Source: Nitrososphaeria archaeon (lineage in GTDB: Archaea; Thermoproteota; Nitrososphaeria; JACIWG01). Taken from it: a stretch of DNA of 64,000 bases. Made by a program: the position numbers and the translations under genes. This document shows, in pieces, positions 45,775 through 56,203 of the stretch. A model generated the notes under the pieces. The model ran no database searches. It saw only the letters and a program-made list of their open reading frames with translations, and was not told the DNA's origin. Every line of letters starts with the position of its first letter. The first letter of the stretch is position 1. The stretch is taken from NCBI GenBank assembly GCA_029776065.1, contig JARVJP010000011.1:437338-501337 (forward strand). The letters are read 5' to 3'.

Positions 45775-46591
45775 GATGGGTGTTAACATCAAAACAATAA
45801 TCAGATACTTCTTAATGGTATTCGTAACTTTAGCTTTCTTATTCCCTGTCTGGAACATGATCTCTGCATCGTTCTCCTCAAAATTAGCTGTTGAAGAGGG
45901 TAGGCTATTAATACCTGACGGCTTTCTAGGTAACTGGGAAAGAGCGCTATCCGGGTCTTGGGCTGAAGGCTTAATAAACTCATTAATTATTACTGTTACA
46001 AGTGTTGTATTCACCTTGCTCATCAGTTTTCCTGCTGCATATGTCATATCAAGATACCATTTCATGGCGGATAAGCACATCTTCTTCTGGTTCCTTGCTA
46101 CTCGTATGGCTCCTGCTGCAGCTCTCGTACTCCCGTACCTGGTTATATTTAGAGCAGTAGGCCTGTGGGACACTATACCGGGAGTCGTAATCGCTTACTT
46201 TGGTTTCAACATTCCATTAGCTGTTTGGCTTTTCACAAGCTTCATGAGTGTTATTCCAAAGGAGATAGATAACCAAGCTTTCATAGATGGATACAGTCTC
46301 TGGGCTTACTTTAGAAAGATATTTATTCCATTGTGTATGCCGGCAATAGGTGTTGTCTCTTTCTTCACATGGTTCTTCAGCTGGTCTGATATGTTCTTCG
46401 CGTCTGTTCTTACATCGTTCCAAGCGAAACCTTTAAACGCATTGCTCCTTGTGACTTTAGGAAGAGTGGGATACGGAGTTGAATATGGCTTAGCGTCCGC
46501 GGCTGGTGTTATCACAATAATTCCTGGTCTTGTTCTGTTGTACTGGGCAAAGACTTATCTGTCAAAAGGGTTTACCTTTGGGAGGATCTGA
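45767..46591 (+). CDS. Sugar ABC transporter permease (MalG/UgpE-like)
   Basis: IDNQAFIDGYSLWAYFRKIFIPLCMPAIG EAA motif. Confidence 0.9.
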   Translation: MYKMGVNIKTIIRYFLMVFVTLAFLFPVWNMISASFSSKLAVEEGRLLIPDGFLGNWERALSGSWAEGLINSLIITVTSVVFTLLISFPAAYVISRYHFMADKHIFFWFLATRMAPAAALVLPYLVIFRAVGLWDTIPGVVIAYFGFNIPLAVWLFTSFMSVIPKEIDNQAFIDGYSLWAYFRKIFIPLCMPAIGVVSFFTWFFSWSDMFFASVLTSFQAKPLNALLLVTLGRVGYGVEYGLASAAGVITIIPGLVLLYWAKTYLSKGFTFGRI

Positions 46592-46595
46592 GAGC

Positions 46596-46877
46596 ATGTT
46601 CCTACTGGAATTTATGTATTTTACTCCGGAGACACTTGTGCTTTGGGGACTAGTCCTAGGCTTCTTTATAATAGTAGCTACATTAGATAAAAAGAGAAGG
46701 TCTACGCCAACTAAGGGATTCCTCCCCATCTACACCACTAGAGGTGATCGCATCTTCATATCATTAATGCTAACAATTCTAATTGGAATCGTCTGGTTAA
46801 ACTTTATACCACTGCCTATTGAACTTGTTCTTATACCTGCCGGTATCGTCGCATTCCTAATCCTTACTAGAGGGTGA
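46596..46877 (+). CDS. Small accessory membrane protein in the transporter operon (DUF2160-like position)
   Basis: ATG 46596; TM segments; lies between permease and ATPase genes and overlaps the next gene. Confidence 0.65.
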   Translation: MFLLEFMYFTPETLVLWGLVLGFFIIVATLDKKRRSTPTKGFLPIYTTRGDRIFISLMLTILIGIVWLNFIPLPIELVLIPAGIVAFLILTRG

Positions 46878-47980
46878 TTAAGATGACAAAGATAGAAGTG
46901 AAAAATATTTCTAAGTCGTTTGGTGGAAAGAAAGTATTGGATGATGTCTCCTTTACAATAGATTCTGGTGACTTTGTATCGATCCTCGGGCCTACAAACG
47001 CTGGCAAATCCACACTTCTCAAGATTATCGCTGGGGTGGAGAACCCTGATTCTGGGCAGATACTATTTGATGACGTGGACGTAACCAAGTACCCGCCTCA
47101 AAAGAGGAACATTGGAGTCATTTTCCAAAACTTCGCACTATATCCTAACCTAACCGTATTCGATAATATCGCATCACCACTAAAGGCAAAGAACATTTCA
47201 AAGGATAAGATCGAAATGAAGGTTACTGAACAAGCTCGAATACTCAAGATAGATGCGTTGTTGAAGAAGCGCCCTAATGAATTGAGCGGTGGGGAAGCGC
47301 AGAGAACAGCTTTAGCTAGAGCGTTGGTAAAGGATGCAGCTGTCTACCTGCTTGATGAGCCTTTAACTAACTTGGATTATAAGCTGAAGGAAAGCATGAA
47401 GATCGAGTTAAAGAAGATTTTACAAACCAAAAGAGCAACCATAATATATGCTACGCCATCACCTGAGGAGGCTTTGGTGTTCGCTAATACTGTGATCTTC
47501 TTGTACAATGGCCATGTCGTGCAGACAGGTGGGGTTAGAGAATGTTACACATCACCTTCTAACTTAATCGCTGCTCAGATCTGTAGTACCCCTCCAATGA
47601 ACTTGATCAATACAAAGATTGTCACAAAGGGGAACAAGGACTTTCTAGACTTTGAGGGAAAACTTGAGCTTGACGTCACACACTTAAACCTTCCAAAGGA
47701 GGAAAAGGAATTTGTAGTCGGCGTTTACCCATTCAACCTTTACTTGAACCCTAAAGGTGGAAACAGTATCGCGATTCCGGTGGAGTTAGAACTTCAAGAA
47801 ATGGCTGGATCTGAGATGACTGTTCGACTTAGATGGAATAGCTCGAGTTTAGTGATGTACGTGCCATTCGAAAAAGAACTTGAAAGCTCGTTCAAAATGT
47901 ATCTCGACCCAACGGACTTCTTTATATATAGCAAGCAGACAGGTAAGTTAATTACCAAGTACAAGAAATCGGGGGCGTAG
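46874..47980 (+). CDS. Sugar ABC transporter ATPase A (GlpS-like; LSGG intact, H-loop lost)
   Basis: GPTNAGKST, LSGGEAQRTAL, VYLLDEP, YATPSPEEA. Confidence 0.9.
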   Translation: MIKMTKIEVKNISKSFGGKKVLDDVSFTIDSGDFVSILGPTNAGKSTLLKIIAGVENPDSGQILFDDVDVTKYPPQKRNIGVIFQNFALYPNLTVFDNIASPLKAKNISKDKIEMKVTEQARILKIDALLKKRPNELSGGEAQRTALARALVKDAAVYLLDEPLTNLDYKLKESMKIELKKILQTKRATIIYATPSPEEALVFANTVIFLYNGHVVQTGGVRECYTSPSNLIAAQICSTPPMNLINTKIVTKGNKDFLDFEGKLELDVTHLNLPKEEKEFVVGVYPFNLYLNPKGGNSIAIPVELELQEMAGSEMTVRLRWNSSSLVMYVPFEKELESSFKMYLDPTDFFIYSKQTGKLITKYKKSGA

Positions 47981-47985
47981 AGAAA

Positions 47986-49050
47986 ATGGCAAAGATAGTA
48001 TTAGAAAACATAACCCACTCATACAATAAGGATGTTCCAGCTGTTGAAGACGTGAACATGGTCTTCGAGGACCAGACGACGAACGCGCTGCTCGGGCCTT
48101 CAGGCTGTGGAAAGACTACTATACTTAAAATCATCTGTGGCCTATTAAAGCCAACTAAAGGGAAGATTTACTTTGACGACGAAGATGTAACGGGCCTCCC
48201 GCCTGAGAAGAGGAATGTCGCAATAGTATTTCAGTTCCCAGTGGTCTACTCGATGTCGGTATACGACAACCTAATGTTCCCATTACTTAACCTAAAGATT
48301 CCACAGGAAGAGAAGAAGAAGAAGGTTCTAGAGATTGCTGAAATGGTTGGTCTCTCACATGTGCTTAACGCGCACGCTCCAAGACTAGGCCCCGCAGAGA
48401 AGCAGAGAGTGGCGATTGGCAGAGTGCTGATCAGGGAGCCAAAGGTCTTTCTCTTTGATGAACCTCTTTCATCTATTGAACCAGAGAAGAAGGCTGTGCT
48501 AAAGACAGAGATCAAAAAGATTCAGAGAAAGCTAAAGCAGACTACAATATACGTGACTCATGACCAGACAGAGGCTCTCACCTTCGCAGAGAAGGTTGCT
48601 ATAATGGATAAAGGAAGGCTTCTACAGTTCGACACGGTGGAAAACATTTACAATAAACCTGCAGCAGCATTCATAGGATTCTTCATAGGCTCTCCTGGAA
48701 TGAACATAATAGATGGTAAGGTAAAGGATGGGTCGATCGACTTCGGTGACTTCGTCTTCAAACTACCTAAGACGATGAAGCTGCCCTCTGGTTTGAGTGA
48801 CGTAAAGCTAGGTATCCGCCCAGAGCACGTAGAGGTGAGTACGGTCGAAAAGAGTGGATGGTACAAGTTCATAGTAGATGCTTACGAACCAGCAGGAAAA
48901 GGCTTCGGCATCATACACATCTCTACAGACCACCACGACATAAAAGTAAGAAGCGAACAGATGGTTGACGAATACACACCGATCTGGGTAAACTTCCCAA
49001 CACAATATATTCACATCTTTGACCAGAACGGCATGAGGGTTAACGTATAG
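47986..49050 (+). CDS. Sugar ABC transporter ATPase B (GlpT-like; degenerate signature, H-loop intact)
   Basis: GPSGCGKTT, LGPAEKQRVAIGR, FLFDEP, VTHDQ. Confidence 0.9.
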   Translation: MAKIVLENITHSYNKDVPAVEDVNMVFEDQTTNALLGPSGCGKTTILKIICGLLKPTKGKIYFDDEDVTGLPPEKRNVAIVFQFPVVYSMSVYDNLMFPLLNLKIPQEEKKKKVLEIAEMVGLSHVLNAHAPRLGPAEKQRVAIGRVLIREPKVFLFDEPLSSIEPEKKAVLKTEIKKIQRKLKQTTIYVTHDQTEALTFAEKVAIMDKGRLLQFDTVENIYNKPAAAFIGFFIGSPGMNIIDGKVKDGSIDFGDFVFKLPKTMKLPSGLSDVKLGIRPEHVEVSTVEKSGWYKFIVDAYEPAGKGFGIIHISTDHHDIKVRSEQMVDEYTPIWVNFPTQYIHIFDQNGMRVNV

Positions 49051-49076
49051 CTGGCGAGGAACTGAGGCGCCATTAG

Positions 49077-50600
49077 ATGGGTAAAAAGAGCTATCTAATG
49101 GGGATCGATGTAGGCTCTACAAACATCAAATCTGCGATCTTCGATCTTAATGGGAAAGAGATAGCGGTAGTGGCTAAGAGGCTGCTACCAACCCAACCTT
49201 TTCCAGGCTGGGTGGAAAGAGACATGGACACGATGTGGGAATACACCGTGGAAGTTGTTAAAGGTTCCATAAAGCAGTCCAAGATCAACCCATCGCAGAT
49301 CGAAGGTGTAGCTGTATCTGGTCAAGGAGATGGTCTCTACTTTATCGATAAGGAGGGGAGACCGGTTAGGAAGGGTATTCTATCAATAGACTTTAGAGCT
49401 ACATCCATTCTAAAGGAATGGGAAGCTCAGGGGAAGTGCGACGAATTATATCCAATCATGTTGCAGAAGCCTCATACAGGCGCCCCAGTCACATTGTTGG
49501 CGTGGATGAAGAGGAACGAACCAGATAACTATAACAAGATAAGATGGGTGATATTCTGCAAAGACTACATAAATTACAAGTTGACAGGTGTTGTATCCAC
49601 CGATGAAAGCGATGCAACTGCGACCTTAACCGATCCTAGGACGAGAAGGTATGAACCAAAGATCTTAGAAATACTTGGTATAGAAGAATGCAAAGAAAAG
49701 CTCCCGCCTATCGTACCAAGTTGGGAGTTATGCGGTAGGGTTACCAAACAAGCTGCTGAGCTGACAGGGCTGAAAGAGGGAACACCAGTAGCTTCAGGTT
49801 TACATGATGTAGATGCGACTGGATTGGGATCAGGCTGTATGGACCATGGGCAACTGTTGATCATCTTAGGGACTTGGGAGATAAACCAGATAGTTCTAGA
49901 TAGAGTTGTTATCGATCCGAAAAGGATTTGCATGACAAGGGTGCACGGGGTGCCAGGAAGATGGTTTCTACTCAATGCTTCACCAGCTGCTGCAACAAAC
50001 TTAAACTGGTTCATAGATCAGTTAGGTAACGAGGAGAAACTGAACGCTGAGAAAGAAGGTATGTCGGCGCATGCCTACGCTGATAAGGTTGTTGAAAACA
50101 TACCTATAGGTTCTGAGGGAGTGATTTATCACCCATTCCTATACGGGCAGACTGGGAACGCCTACGCCAGAGCCGGCTTCTATGGGATAACTGGAAGGCA
50201 CATAAGACACCACCTACTTAGAGCCGTATATGAAGGAGTCGCATACTCCACCTACCTTCAGGTTAGACAGCTTGAAGATGTTGTCAAGGTCAAAGAAGTT
50301 AGAATAGCCGGTGGAGGTGCTAAGAGCAAGATCTGGACCAAGATCCTTTCCAATGTTATGAATAAGCCCATCAAAGTTCCAGAAGGAAGTGAACTAGGCG
50401 CGAAGGGGGTTGCCCTTACAGCAGGAATATGCGCTGGCGTCTTCAAAGACCACAAGTCTGCTCTTGAAGCGTTTACCTCGGTAGCCTATGAGCAGTCCCC
50501 AGACAAAGACGACGCTAAAAAGTATGAGAAACTCTACCTGCTCTTTGAGAAGACTATAAAGTACTCCGAACCTATGTGGGAAGAATTTGGTAGAAATTAG
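49077..50600 (+). CDS. FGGY-family carbohydrate kinase
   Basis: MGIDVGSTNIKSAIFDLNG, GWVERDMDTMWE, AGGGAKSKIWTKILSNVMNKPI. Confidence 0.92.
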   Translation: MGKKSYLMGIDVGSTNIKSAIFDLNGKEIAVVAKRLLPTQPFPGWVERDMDTMWEYTVEVVKGSIKQSKINPSQIEGVAVSGQGDGLYFIDKEGRPVRKGILSIDFRATSILKEWEAQGKCDELYPIMLQKPHTGAPVTLLAWMKRNEPDNYNKIRWVIFCKDYINYKLTGVVSTDESDATATLTDPRTRRYEPKILEILGIEECKEKLPPIVPSWELCGRVTKQAAELTGLKEGTPVASGLHDVDATGLGSGCMDHGQLLIILGTWEINQIVLDRVVIDPKRICMTRVHGVPGRWFLLNASPAAATNLNWFIDQLGNEEKLNAEKEGMSAHAYADKVVENIPIGSEGVIYHPFLYGQTGNAYARAGFYGITGRHIRHHLLRAVYEGVAYSTYLQVRQLEDVVKVKEVRIAGGGAKSKIWTKILSNVMNKPIKVPEGSELGAKGVALTAGICAGVFKDHKSALEAFTSVAYEQSPDKDDAKKYEKLYLLFEKTIKYSEPMWEEFGRN

Positions 50601-50661
50601 GCACAGAAAATAGCAAAGGTTTATAAAAACCTCGAATCCCCCTTTTTTTGGGTGTAATATT

Positions 50662-51687
50662 TTGAAGTGTGTTGTTTGTGGAGACCCTGGAGTAAAGGGT
50701 AAGCTGATTTATGAAACAATGAAAGAACTTGAAAATGAAGGTGTTTCCTTTACAATTCTTGACTGGAAAAAAGACTTGACGATAGACACATTCTACTCAG
50801 AAATTCTAAGAATCGAACGAAGTGGAGCGGAAGGAGTTGAACCATTCCAAGAACTCGTAGAAGCTATTCCAGATGCTGACTTTCTGATAGTCCATTTTGC
50901 GCCTGTATCAGAAAAAGTGATTTCCGCCTCTAAGAAGTTGAAGATGATAGGGTGTATTAGAGGCGGCTATGAAAACGTTAATGTTGAAGCAGCTAAGAAA
51001 AAGGGCATCACAGTGCTCAACGCACCTGGTCGCACTACAGGCGCGGTAGCTGATTTCACAATAGGCCTAATTTTATGCTTAATTAGAAAGATCCCGGAAT
51101 TTTGCACATCACTGAAGCAAGGAGTTTGGAAGACAGTTGATAGAGCAAATATGCCACAAAACCTTGAGGGAAAGACTTTAGGCTTGGTCGGATTTGGAAA
51201 CATCGGAAGAGCTGTTGCAATTAGAGCTAAAGGGTTCGGCATGAATATGCTCGCATACGACCCATACGTTAAGGAAGTATCTACTGACTTGAACACTAAA
51301 CTCGTCGACCTAGAAACTCTACTAAAAGAATCTGATATAGTATCTGTACATGCCCGTCTAACACCAGCTACAAAACACATGATCGGCATGGCACAGTTCA
51401 AACTGATGAAGAAGACAGCCTACTTCGTCAACACAGCCCGCAGCGGCTTAGTTGATGAAAACGCTTTACTCAATGCTCTAGAACAGAGGCTGATAGCAGG
51501 AGCTGCAATAGACGTGTTCGACAAAGAACCATTAAGTAAAGACTCAAGGTTCGTGAAATTAGATAATGTTATAATCACTCCACATATGGCAGGGTCTACA
51601 ATAGACACATTCCTAAACGGGCCTCGTATGATGGTGAAGGAGATAAGGAGACTCCTAAGAGGGGAGAAGACTAGCTTCAGCCTTTAA
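50662..51687 (+). CDS. D-isomer-specific 2-hydroxyacid dehydrogenase
   Basis: GKTLGLVGFGNIGRAVAIRAKGFGM, YFVNTARSGLVDENAL, GAAIDVFDKEPL. Confidence 0.92.
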   Translation: MKCVVCGDPGVKGKLIYETMKELENEGVSFTILDWKKDLTIDTFYSEILRIERSGAEGVEPFQELVEAIPDADFLIVHFAPVSEKVISASKKLKMIGCIRGGYENVNVEAAKKKGITVLNAPGRTTGAVADFTIGLILCLIRKIPEFCTSLKQGVWKTVDRANMPQNLEGKTLGLVGFGNIGRAVAIRAKGFGMNMLAYDPYVKEVSTDLNTKLVDLETLLKESDIVSVHARLTPATKHMIGMAQFKLMKKTAYFVNTARSGLVDENALLNALEQRLIAGAAIDVFDKEPLSKDSRFVKLDNVIITPHMAGSTIDTFLNGPRMMVKEIRRLLRGEKTSFSL

Positions 51688-51773
51688 TAAAAACCATTAA
51701 CTAATGGATTACTATCTTTCTGTTCTCCATTCTAGAGAAAGGTTTAAAAACTTTATAGAACGCTTGGTGGCTA

Positions 51774-52829
51774 GTGAGATATATGCAAATTTTTGATAAA
51801 AAGAAGATGAAAGCTGCAGTTCTTTACGGCCCAACAGACCTTCATATAGAGGAAGTCGATATACCTGAGATAAAACCTGACGAAGTGTTGATCAGGGTTA
51901 GAGCGATAGGGATATGTCCCAGCGACGTCAGAAGCTACCTAGGCATTTACAAGAGACAGATGTACCCATGGGGTAAAGAAAGTTATGGGCTTTCTGGTCA
52001 TGAATGGTGCGGGGATATAGTAAAGGTTGGTGAAGCGGTCAAAGACTTCTCAGTAGGGGACAGAGTTGTCCCAGAGATAATTGTCCCATGTGGTTCATGT
52101 AAGTACTGTGGGATGGGGTTTACCCACCTCTGTAAAAACAAAGGCAACATCACCAGAGGGTACGCAGAGTACGCAAAGTCCCCTGCTAAAGCACTCTTCA
52201 AGCTACCTAACAACGTTAGCTTTATAGAAGCAGCTTTCTCTGAGCCCATTGCAGTCTGTCTCCATGCGAATGACATAATATCTGCTAAACCTGGTCAGAC
52301 CGTGCTCATAATTGGTGGTGGTCCGATGGGTTTAATACATGTTCAAGTGACAAAGCTTTCCGGCGCTCAAGTGATAGTAAGCGAAGTAGTTGAAAGCAGG
52401 CTGAAGATGGCTAAGGACTTCGGCGCAGACATCACCTTGAACCCAGCGAAGGAGGATATGGCAAGGATTGTGAAAGACCAGACTGGAGGTTATGGCGCCG
52501 ATGCTGTCATAGTCGCGACAGGCAGTAAGGCTGCTATTGAAAGCGCCTTCAAAGCCGTGAGATCTGCTGGAACAATTGTCCTCTTTGGAGGAACATACCC
52601 CCCTGCTAACATAGAAGTAGACCCTAACATAATCCACTACGGAGAGATCAACGTTACAGGAAGCTACGACCACGTCCCACACCATATAGAAAGAGGGTTG
52701 AAGCTTCTTGAAATGAAGAAACTTAACGTGGAAAAGTTGGTGTCGAACACATTCCCTCTGGAACAGCTGAAGGACGGATTCGAGTTAGTAAAAAGCGGGT
52801 ACGCCCTAAAGGTTCAAGTAAAACCTTAG
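51774..52829 (+). CDS. Zinc-dependent medium-chain alcohol/polyol dehydrogenase
   Basis: GICPSDVRSYLG, GHEWCGDIVKVGEAV, CGSCKYCGMGFTHLC. Confidence 0.92.
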   Translation: MRYMQIFDKKKMKAAVLYGPTDLHIEEVDIPEIKPDEVLIRVRAIGICPSDVRSYLGIYKRQMYPWGKESYGLSGHEWCGDIVKVGEAVKDFSVGDRVVPEIIVPCGSCKYCGMGFTHLCKNKGNITRGYAEYAKSPAKALFKLPNNVSFIEAAFSEPIAVCLHANDIISAKPGQTVLIIGGGPMGLIHVQVTKLSGAQVIVSEVVESRLKMAKDFGADITLNPAKEDMARIVKDQTGGYGADAVIVATGSKAAIESAFKAVRSAGTIVLFGGTYPPANIEVDPNIIHYGEINVTGSYDHVPHHIERGLKLLEMKKLNVEKLVSNTFPLEQLKDGFELVKSGYALKVQVKP

Positions 52830-52850
52830 CATAGGTAGACGTGATAATAG

Positions 52851-54392
52851 TTGACAAATAAAGGAGAATGTTATCTTTTTGGAGTCGACATAGGAACATC
52901 TTCCTCAAAGGGTGCAATAATCAACAACAATGGTAAAGTCCTCGCAGAGGCTATGGTCGAACATGACATCAACATAATAAAACCGGGCTGGGTCGAGCAA
53001 GACCCAGAGAAATGTTACTGGGGTGATTTCAAAGAAATCACAAAGACACTTCTAAATAAGACACAGATATCTCCCGAAGATATTGTCGGAGTAGGTGTCA
53101 GTAGTTTAGCCCCTGATATAATCCCAATAGACAAGGATGGTAATGTCATTAGGCCGGCGATAATCTATATGGACCGCAGAGCCTCCGCTGAATGCGAAGA
53201 ACTAGAGAGGAAACTTGGCTCAGAAGAAGTGGTTCAGAGAACAGGGAACATCGCTGACCCATACTACGCTGGGTACAAGTTGGAGTGGTATATGAGGAAC
53301 GAGCCTGAAAACTATAATAGGACCTACAAGGTGCTCAACGCCGACAAGTTCGTAACCTTCAGGCTCACTGGGAGCGCTATAATAGACCACACGACCGCGA
53401 TGATATTCGCCCCATACTACGATCCTAGAAAGAGTTCATGGTCAAGCGAGATGTCCGATCTAGTTGGTGGTGGCATAGAAAAGCTACCAGACCTGTACCT
53501 ACCACATGAGGTAGTAGGCCACGTAACTGATGAAGCAGCCAAGGCCACAGGGCTCAAAGCAGGGACACCAGTCATCGCAGCTGGACCTGACGCGATCGTC
53601 TCAGCCTATAGCGTTGGAATGGTCAACAAAGGCGAATCATGCTTCATGTACGGCACCACAGGATGCTGGTTCACAATCATAGACAAACCAATCTATGACA
53701 AAAGATTGATCGCAACAAGGCATGTGGTTCCAGGAAGGTACATCATAGGCGGAGGCATGATCGCCACAGGAGGGCTTGTAAAGTGGTTTAGGGACAACTT
53801 TGGCCACCTTGAACGAAGCATGGCAGACATACTAAACACAAGCGCCTACCAACTACTAGACCAAGAAGCAGAGAAAGTCCCACCAGGCTCTGACGGTCTA
53901 GTCGTGCTACCATACTTCCTAGGTGAGAGAACACCTATATGGGATATCGATGCAAAAGGCCTAATCTTCGGGCTATCCCTAAGCCATACGAGAGCACATG
54001 TATTCAGGTCCCTCATGGAGGCTGGAGGCTACGGGCTTAGACACCACCTAGACATAGCCGAGTCCCTAGGGGTTAAGATAAAGGACATGTTAGCCGTGAA
54101 TGGCGGTGCAAGAAGCAAGCTCTGGAGACAGATCATAAGCGACATAACAGGTGTACCACAATACTACGTCCACCCAGTGCCAGGTGCACCATATGGCGAC
54201 GCGTTCTTGGCAGGAATAGGAACAGGCGTGTTCAAAAGGTTCGAAGACCTAAAGAACTATGTGCAGATAAAGGAAAAGACAGAGCCGAACTCTAAGAACC
54301 ATGAACTATACTCGAAACTCTATCAAATATACCTAAACCTATATCCAAAGGTTAAGGATGACTATAAGACCTTAAGTAAAATTATCAGTTGA
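52851..54392 (+). CDS. FGGY-family carbohydrate kinase
   Basis: GVDIGTSSSKGAIINNNGK, GWVEQDPEKCYW, NGGARSKLWRQIISDITGVP. Confidence 0.92.
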   Translation: MTNKGECYLFGVDIGTSSSKGAIINNNGKVLAEAMVEHDINIIKPGWVEQDPEKCYWGDFKEITKTLLNKTQISPEDIVGVGVSSLAPDIIPIDKDGNVIRPAIIYMDRRASAECEELERKLGSEEVVQRTGNIADPYYAGYKLEWYMRNEPENYNRTYKVLNADKFVTFRLTGSAIIDHTTAMIFAPYYDPRKSSWSSEMSDLVGGGIEKLPDLYLPHEVVGHVTDEAAKATGLKAGTPVIAAGPDAIVSAYSVGMVNKGESCFMYGTTGCWFTIIDKPIYDKRLIATRHVVPGRYIIGGGMIATGGLVKWFRDNFGHLERSMADILNTSAYQLLDQEAEKVPPGSDGLVVLPYFLGERTPIWDIDAKGLIFGLSLSHTRAHVFRSLMEAGGYGLRHHLDIAESLGVKIKDMLAVNGGARSKLWRQIISDITGVPQYYVHPVPGAPYGDAFLAGIGTGVFKRFEDLKNYVQIKEKTEPNSKNHELYSKLYQIYLNLYPKVKDDYKTLSKIIS

Positions 54393-54427
54393 TTTAAGGA
54401 ACGATTTCAAGGATTTTTTAGTTCAAA

Positions 54428-55501
54428 TTATGGAACAACAGCATACCTTAACCCTTTCTGATTCATGGTGTTATCTAGAGCTGTCTTTATGTCTTCTAAC
54501 GGATAATAACCGCTTATAAATATGCTGGGTCTGATTAATCCCTTTAAAACAAGGTCGTAGCCTATTGTTACATCAATTGGGGAAAGTGTTGTTGAACTTA
54601 CAATCTTTATCTCGTCATAGTGTAACCTATAGGTATCGACGGTGATCGTTGTCCCCTCCTTACAGCCACCGTATTCAAGAACCTGACCACCTCGTCTAAC
54701 CAATTCGATAGCCTCCTCCCATGTCGATGGTTGGCCGATTGCTTCGATAACAACGTCTGGCCCCCATCCTTCGTTAATATTCAACTCCTTTAGCTTACTT
54801 TTCGCTTCCTCTGTTGTTCCTGCATTTAAAATCCAGTCTGCAGCCCCGTTCTTCTTCGCAGAATCCAGTCTTTCTTGATTTCTGTCGATTATAATTGTCT
54901 GTGCTCCTCTTAACTTGGAGATCAAACCATGTAGTTGGCCAATTCCTCCTGCTCCAATGATGAGGACAGTGTCATTTGGGTTTATATCAACGTTATAGTT
55001 ACCGTGGACTACAACGGCGACTGTTGGCACACTAGCTGCGTCCTCAAGTGATAAGCTTTCGGGTAGGATTTGTATTCGATCGGCTCTCAACTTAACATAT
55101 TCCCGAAACGCGCCTTCGCCTTCCAGATTTCGAGGTTTTTGTATCTTAAGCTCTTCAGCTCGAGGTAGACGCATATTTGCACATAGATTCGGTTGTCCAT
55201 GTTTACAGAACCAGCATTTGCAATCTCCTCGATAGTAGGATGGGATTACCTTCTTCCCTATTAATGATGTGCTTACCCCCTGACCCACTTCTTCTATTAT
55301 CCCTGCCCATTCATACCCCCAACCAAAAGGGTACGTCCAACCTGGGTAACCTCTTGCGTATTGCTTAACGGTTGTTCCTGATGTCATGCATAATTTTACA
55401 CGAGCGAGAACTTCTCCTTCTCCAAGTAGAGGTTTTGGTTGTTCAACTATACGAACGTCCATTGGACCATAACATAAAGCTGCTTTCATCATATTTGGCA
55501 T
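54428..55501 (-). CDS. Zinc-dependent medium-chain alcohol dehydrogenase
   Basis: GYEWAGIIEEVGQGV, CKCWFCKHGQPNLC, VLIIGAGGIGQLH. Confidence 0.9.
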   Translation of the reverse strand: MPNMMKAALCYGPMDVRIVEQPKPLLGEGEVLARVKLCMTSGTTVKQYARGYPGWTYPFGWGYEWAGIIEEVGQGVSTSLIGKKVIPSYYRGDCKCWFCKHGQPNLCANMRLPRAEELKIQKPRNLEGEGAFREYVKLRADRIQILPESLSLEDAASVPTVAVVVHGNYNVDINPNDTVLIIGAGGIGQLHGLISKLRGAQTIIIDRNQERLDSAKKNGAADWILNAGTTEEAKSKLKELNINEGWGPDVVIEAIGQPSTWEEAIELVRRGGQVLEYGGCKEGTTITVDTYRLHYDEIKIVSSTTLSPIDVTIGYDLVLKGLIRPSIFISGYYPLEDIKTALDNTMNQKGLRYAVVP

Positions 55502-55682
55502 ATTTGAGCTTTTTAAATACTATTTTATTAAGGTTACTAAGTCTCTTCTGAATTCAAGTAGGCAAATTAGTACTGGGGTTTTACTTTTTTGACTAATTAA
55601 TCGAATATAACAATTATAATCTTAGGATACATCAATGGGAGATGGTAAACTTTTAAGGCCTTGAATGATGCAAGTGAAGATA

Positions 55683-56195
55683 TTAACCTTGTTTGGAATG
55701 AAAAGGTAATCTCATGACGCAAAATGCCGATTTAAAGTAAGCCGTTCCATTTACTGCCCACCAAACGGGCGCTCTCCATTTACATGAAGCCCATATTTGC
55801 CCCGCCGCACTACTATTTTTAACCTGCATGAGTGCGTTCAGTTCGACAGTTTCATTTGGAAGTATTGGTAAGTTACATAGTATACGTCCTCTTCCTAATT
55901 CATAATTATTCACATAGAAGGTGTATTTTATTTTTTCTAAGAAAACTATCTTATAATTTTTATTCTTAGCTATTAGTTTAATATTAAATTTTCCTTCTTT
56001 ATACTTTAGTTCTTCAATTATTACTTCATTTAGTGTTATTTCAACTTTACTTAGTCTTCTTTTAAGAATCAAATACCAACTTAGTAATAAGCCTAAAATT
56101 ATTAACGTCGATATAAGTAAGATCAGTAAGATCATATTGCTCAAAGCAAATCTTATGTAAATTAAACGAGTATTTGAATTTAATTGTTTTATCAA
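55683..56195 (-). CDS. Membrane-anchored protein with LEA14/WHy-like domain
   Basis: N-terminal TM, then beta-rich IKLIAKNKNYKIVFLEKIKYTFYVNNYELGRGRI pattern. Confidence 0.5.
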   Translation of the reverse strand: MIKQLNSNTRLIYIRFALSNMILLILLISTLIILGLLLSWYLILKRRLSKVEITLNEVIIEELKYKEGKFNIKLIAKNKNYKIVFLEKIKYTFYVNNYELGRGRILCNLPILPNETVELNALMQVKNSSAAGQIWASCKWRAPVWWAVNGTAYFKSAFCVMRLPFHSKQG

Positions 56196-56203
56196 ATGTT
56201 CAG

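Noticed and set aside
55683-56195. Novel membrane protein near the thermosome
   Set aside because: Probably a LEA14/WHy-like domain protein; not unusual enough to list as a finding
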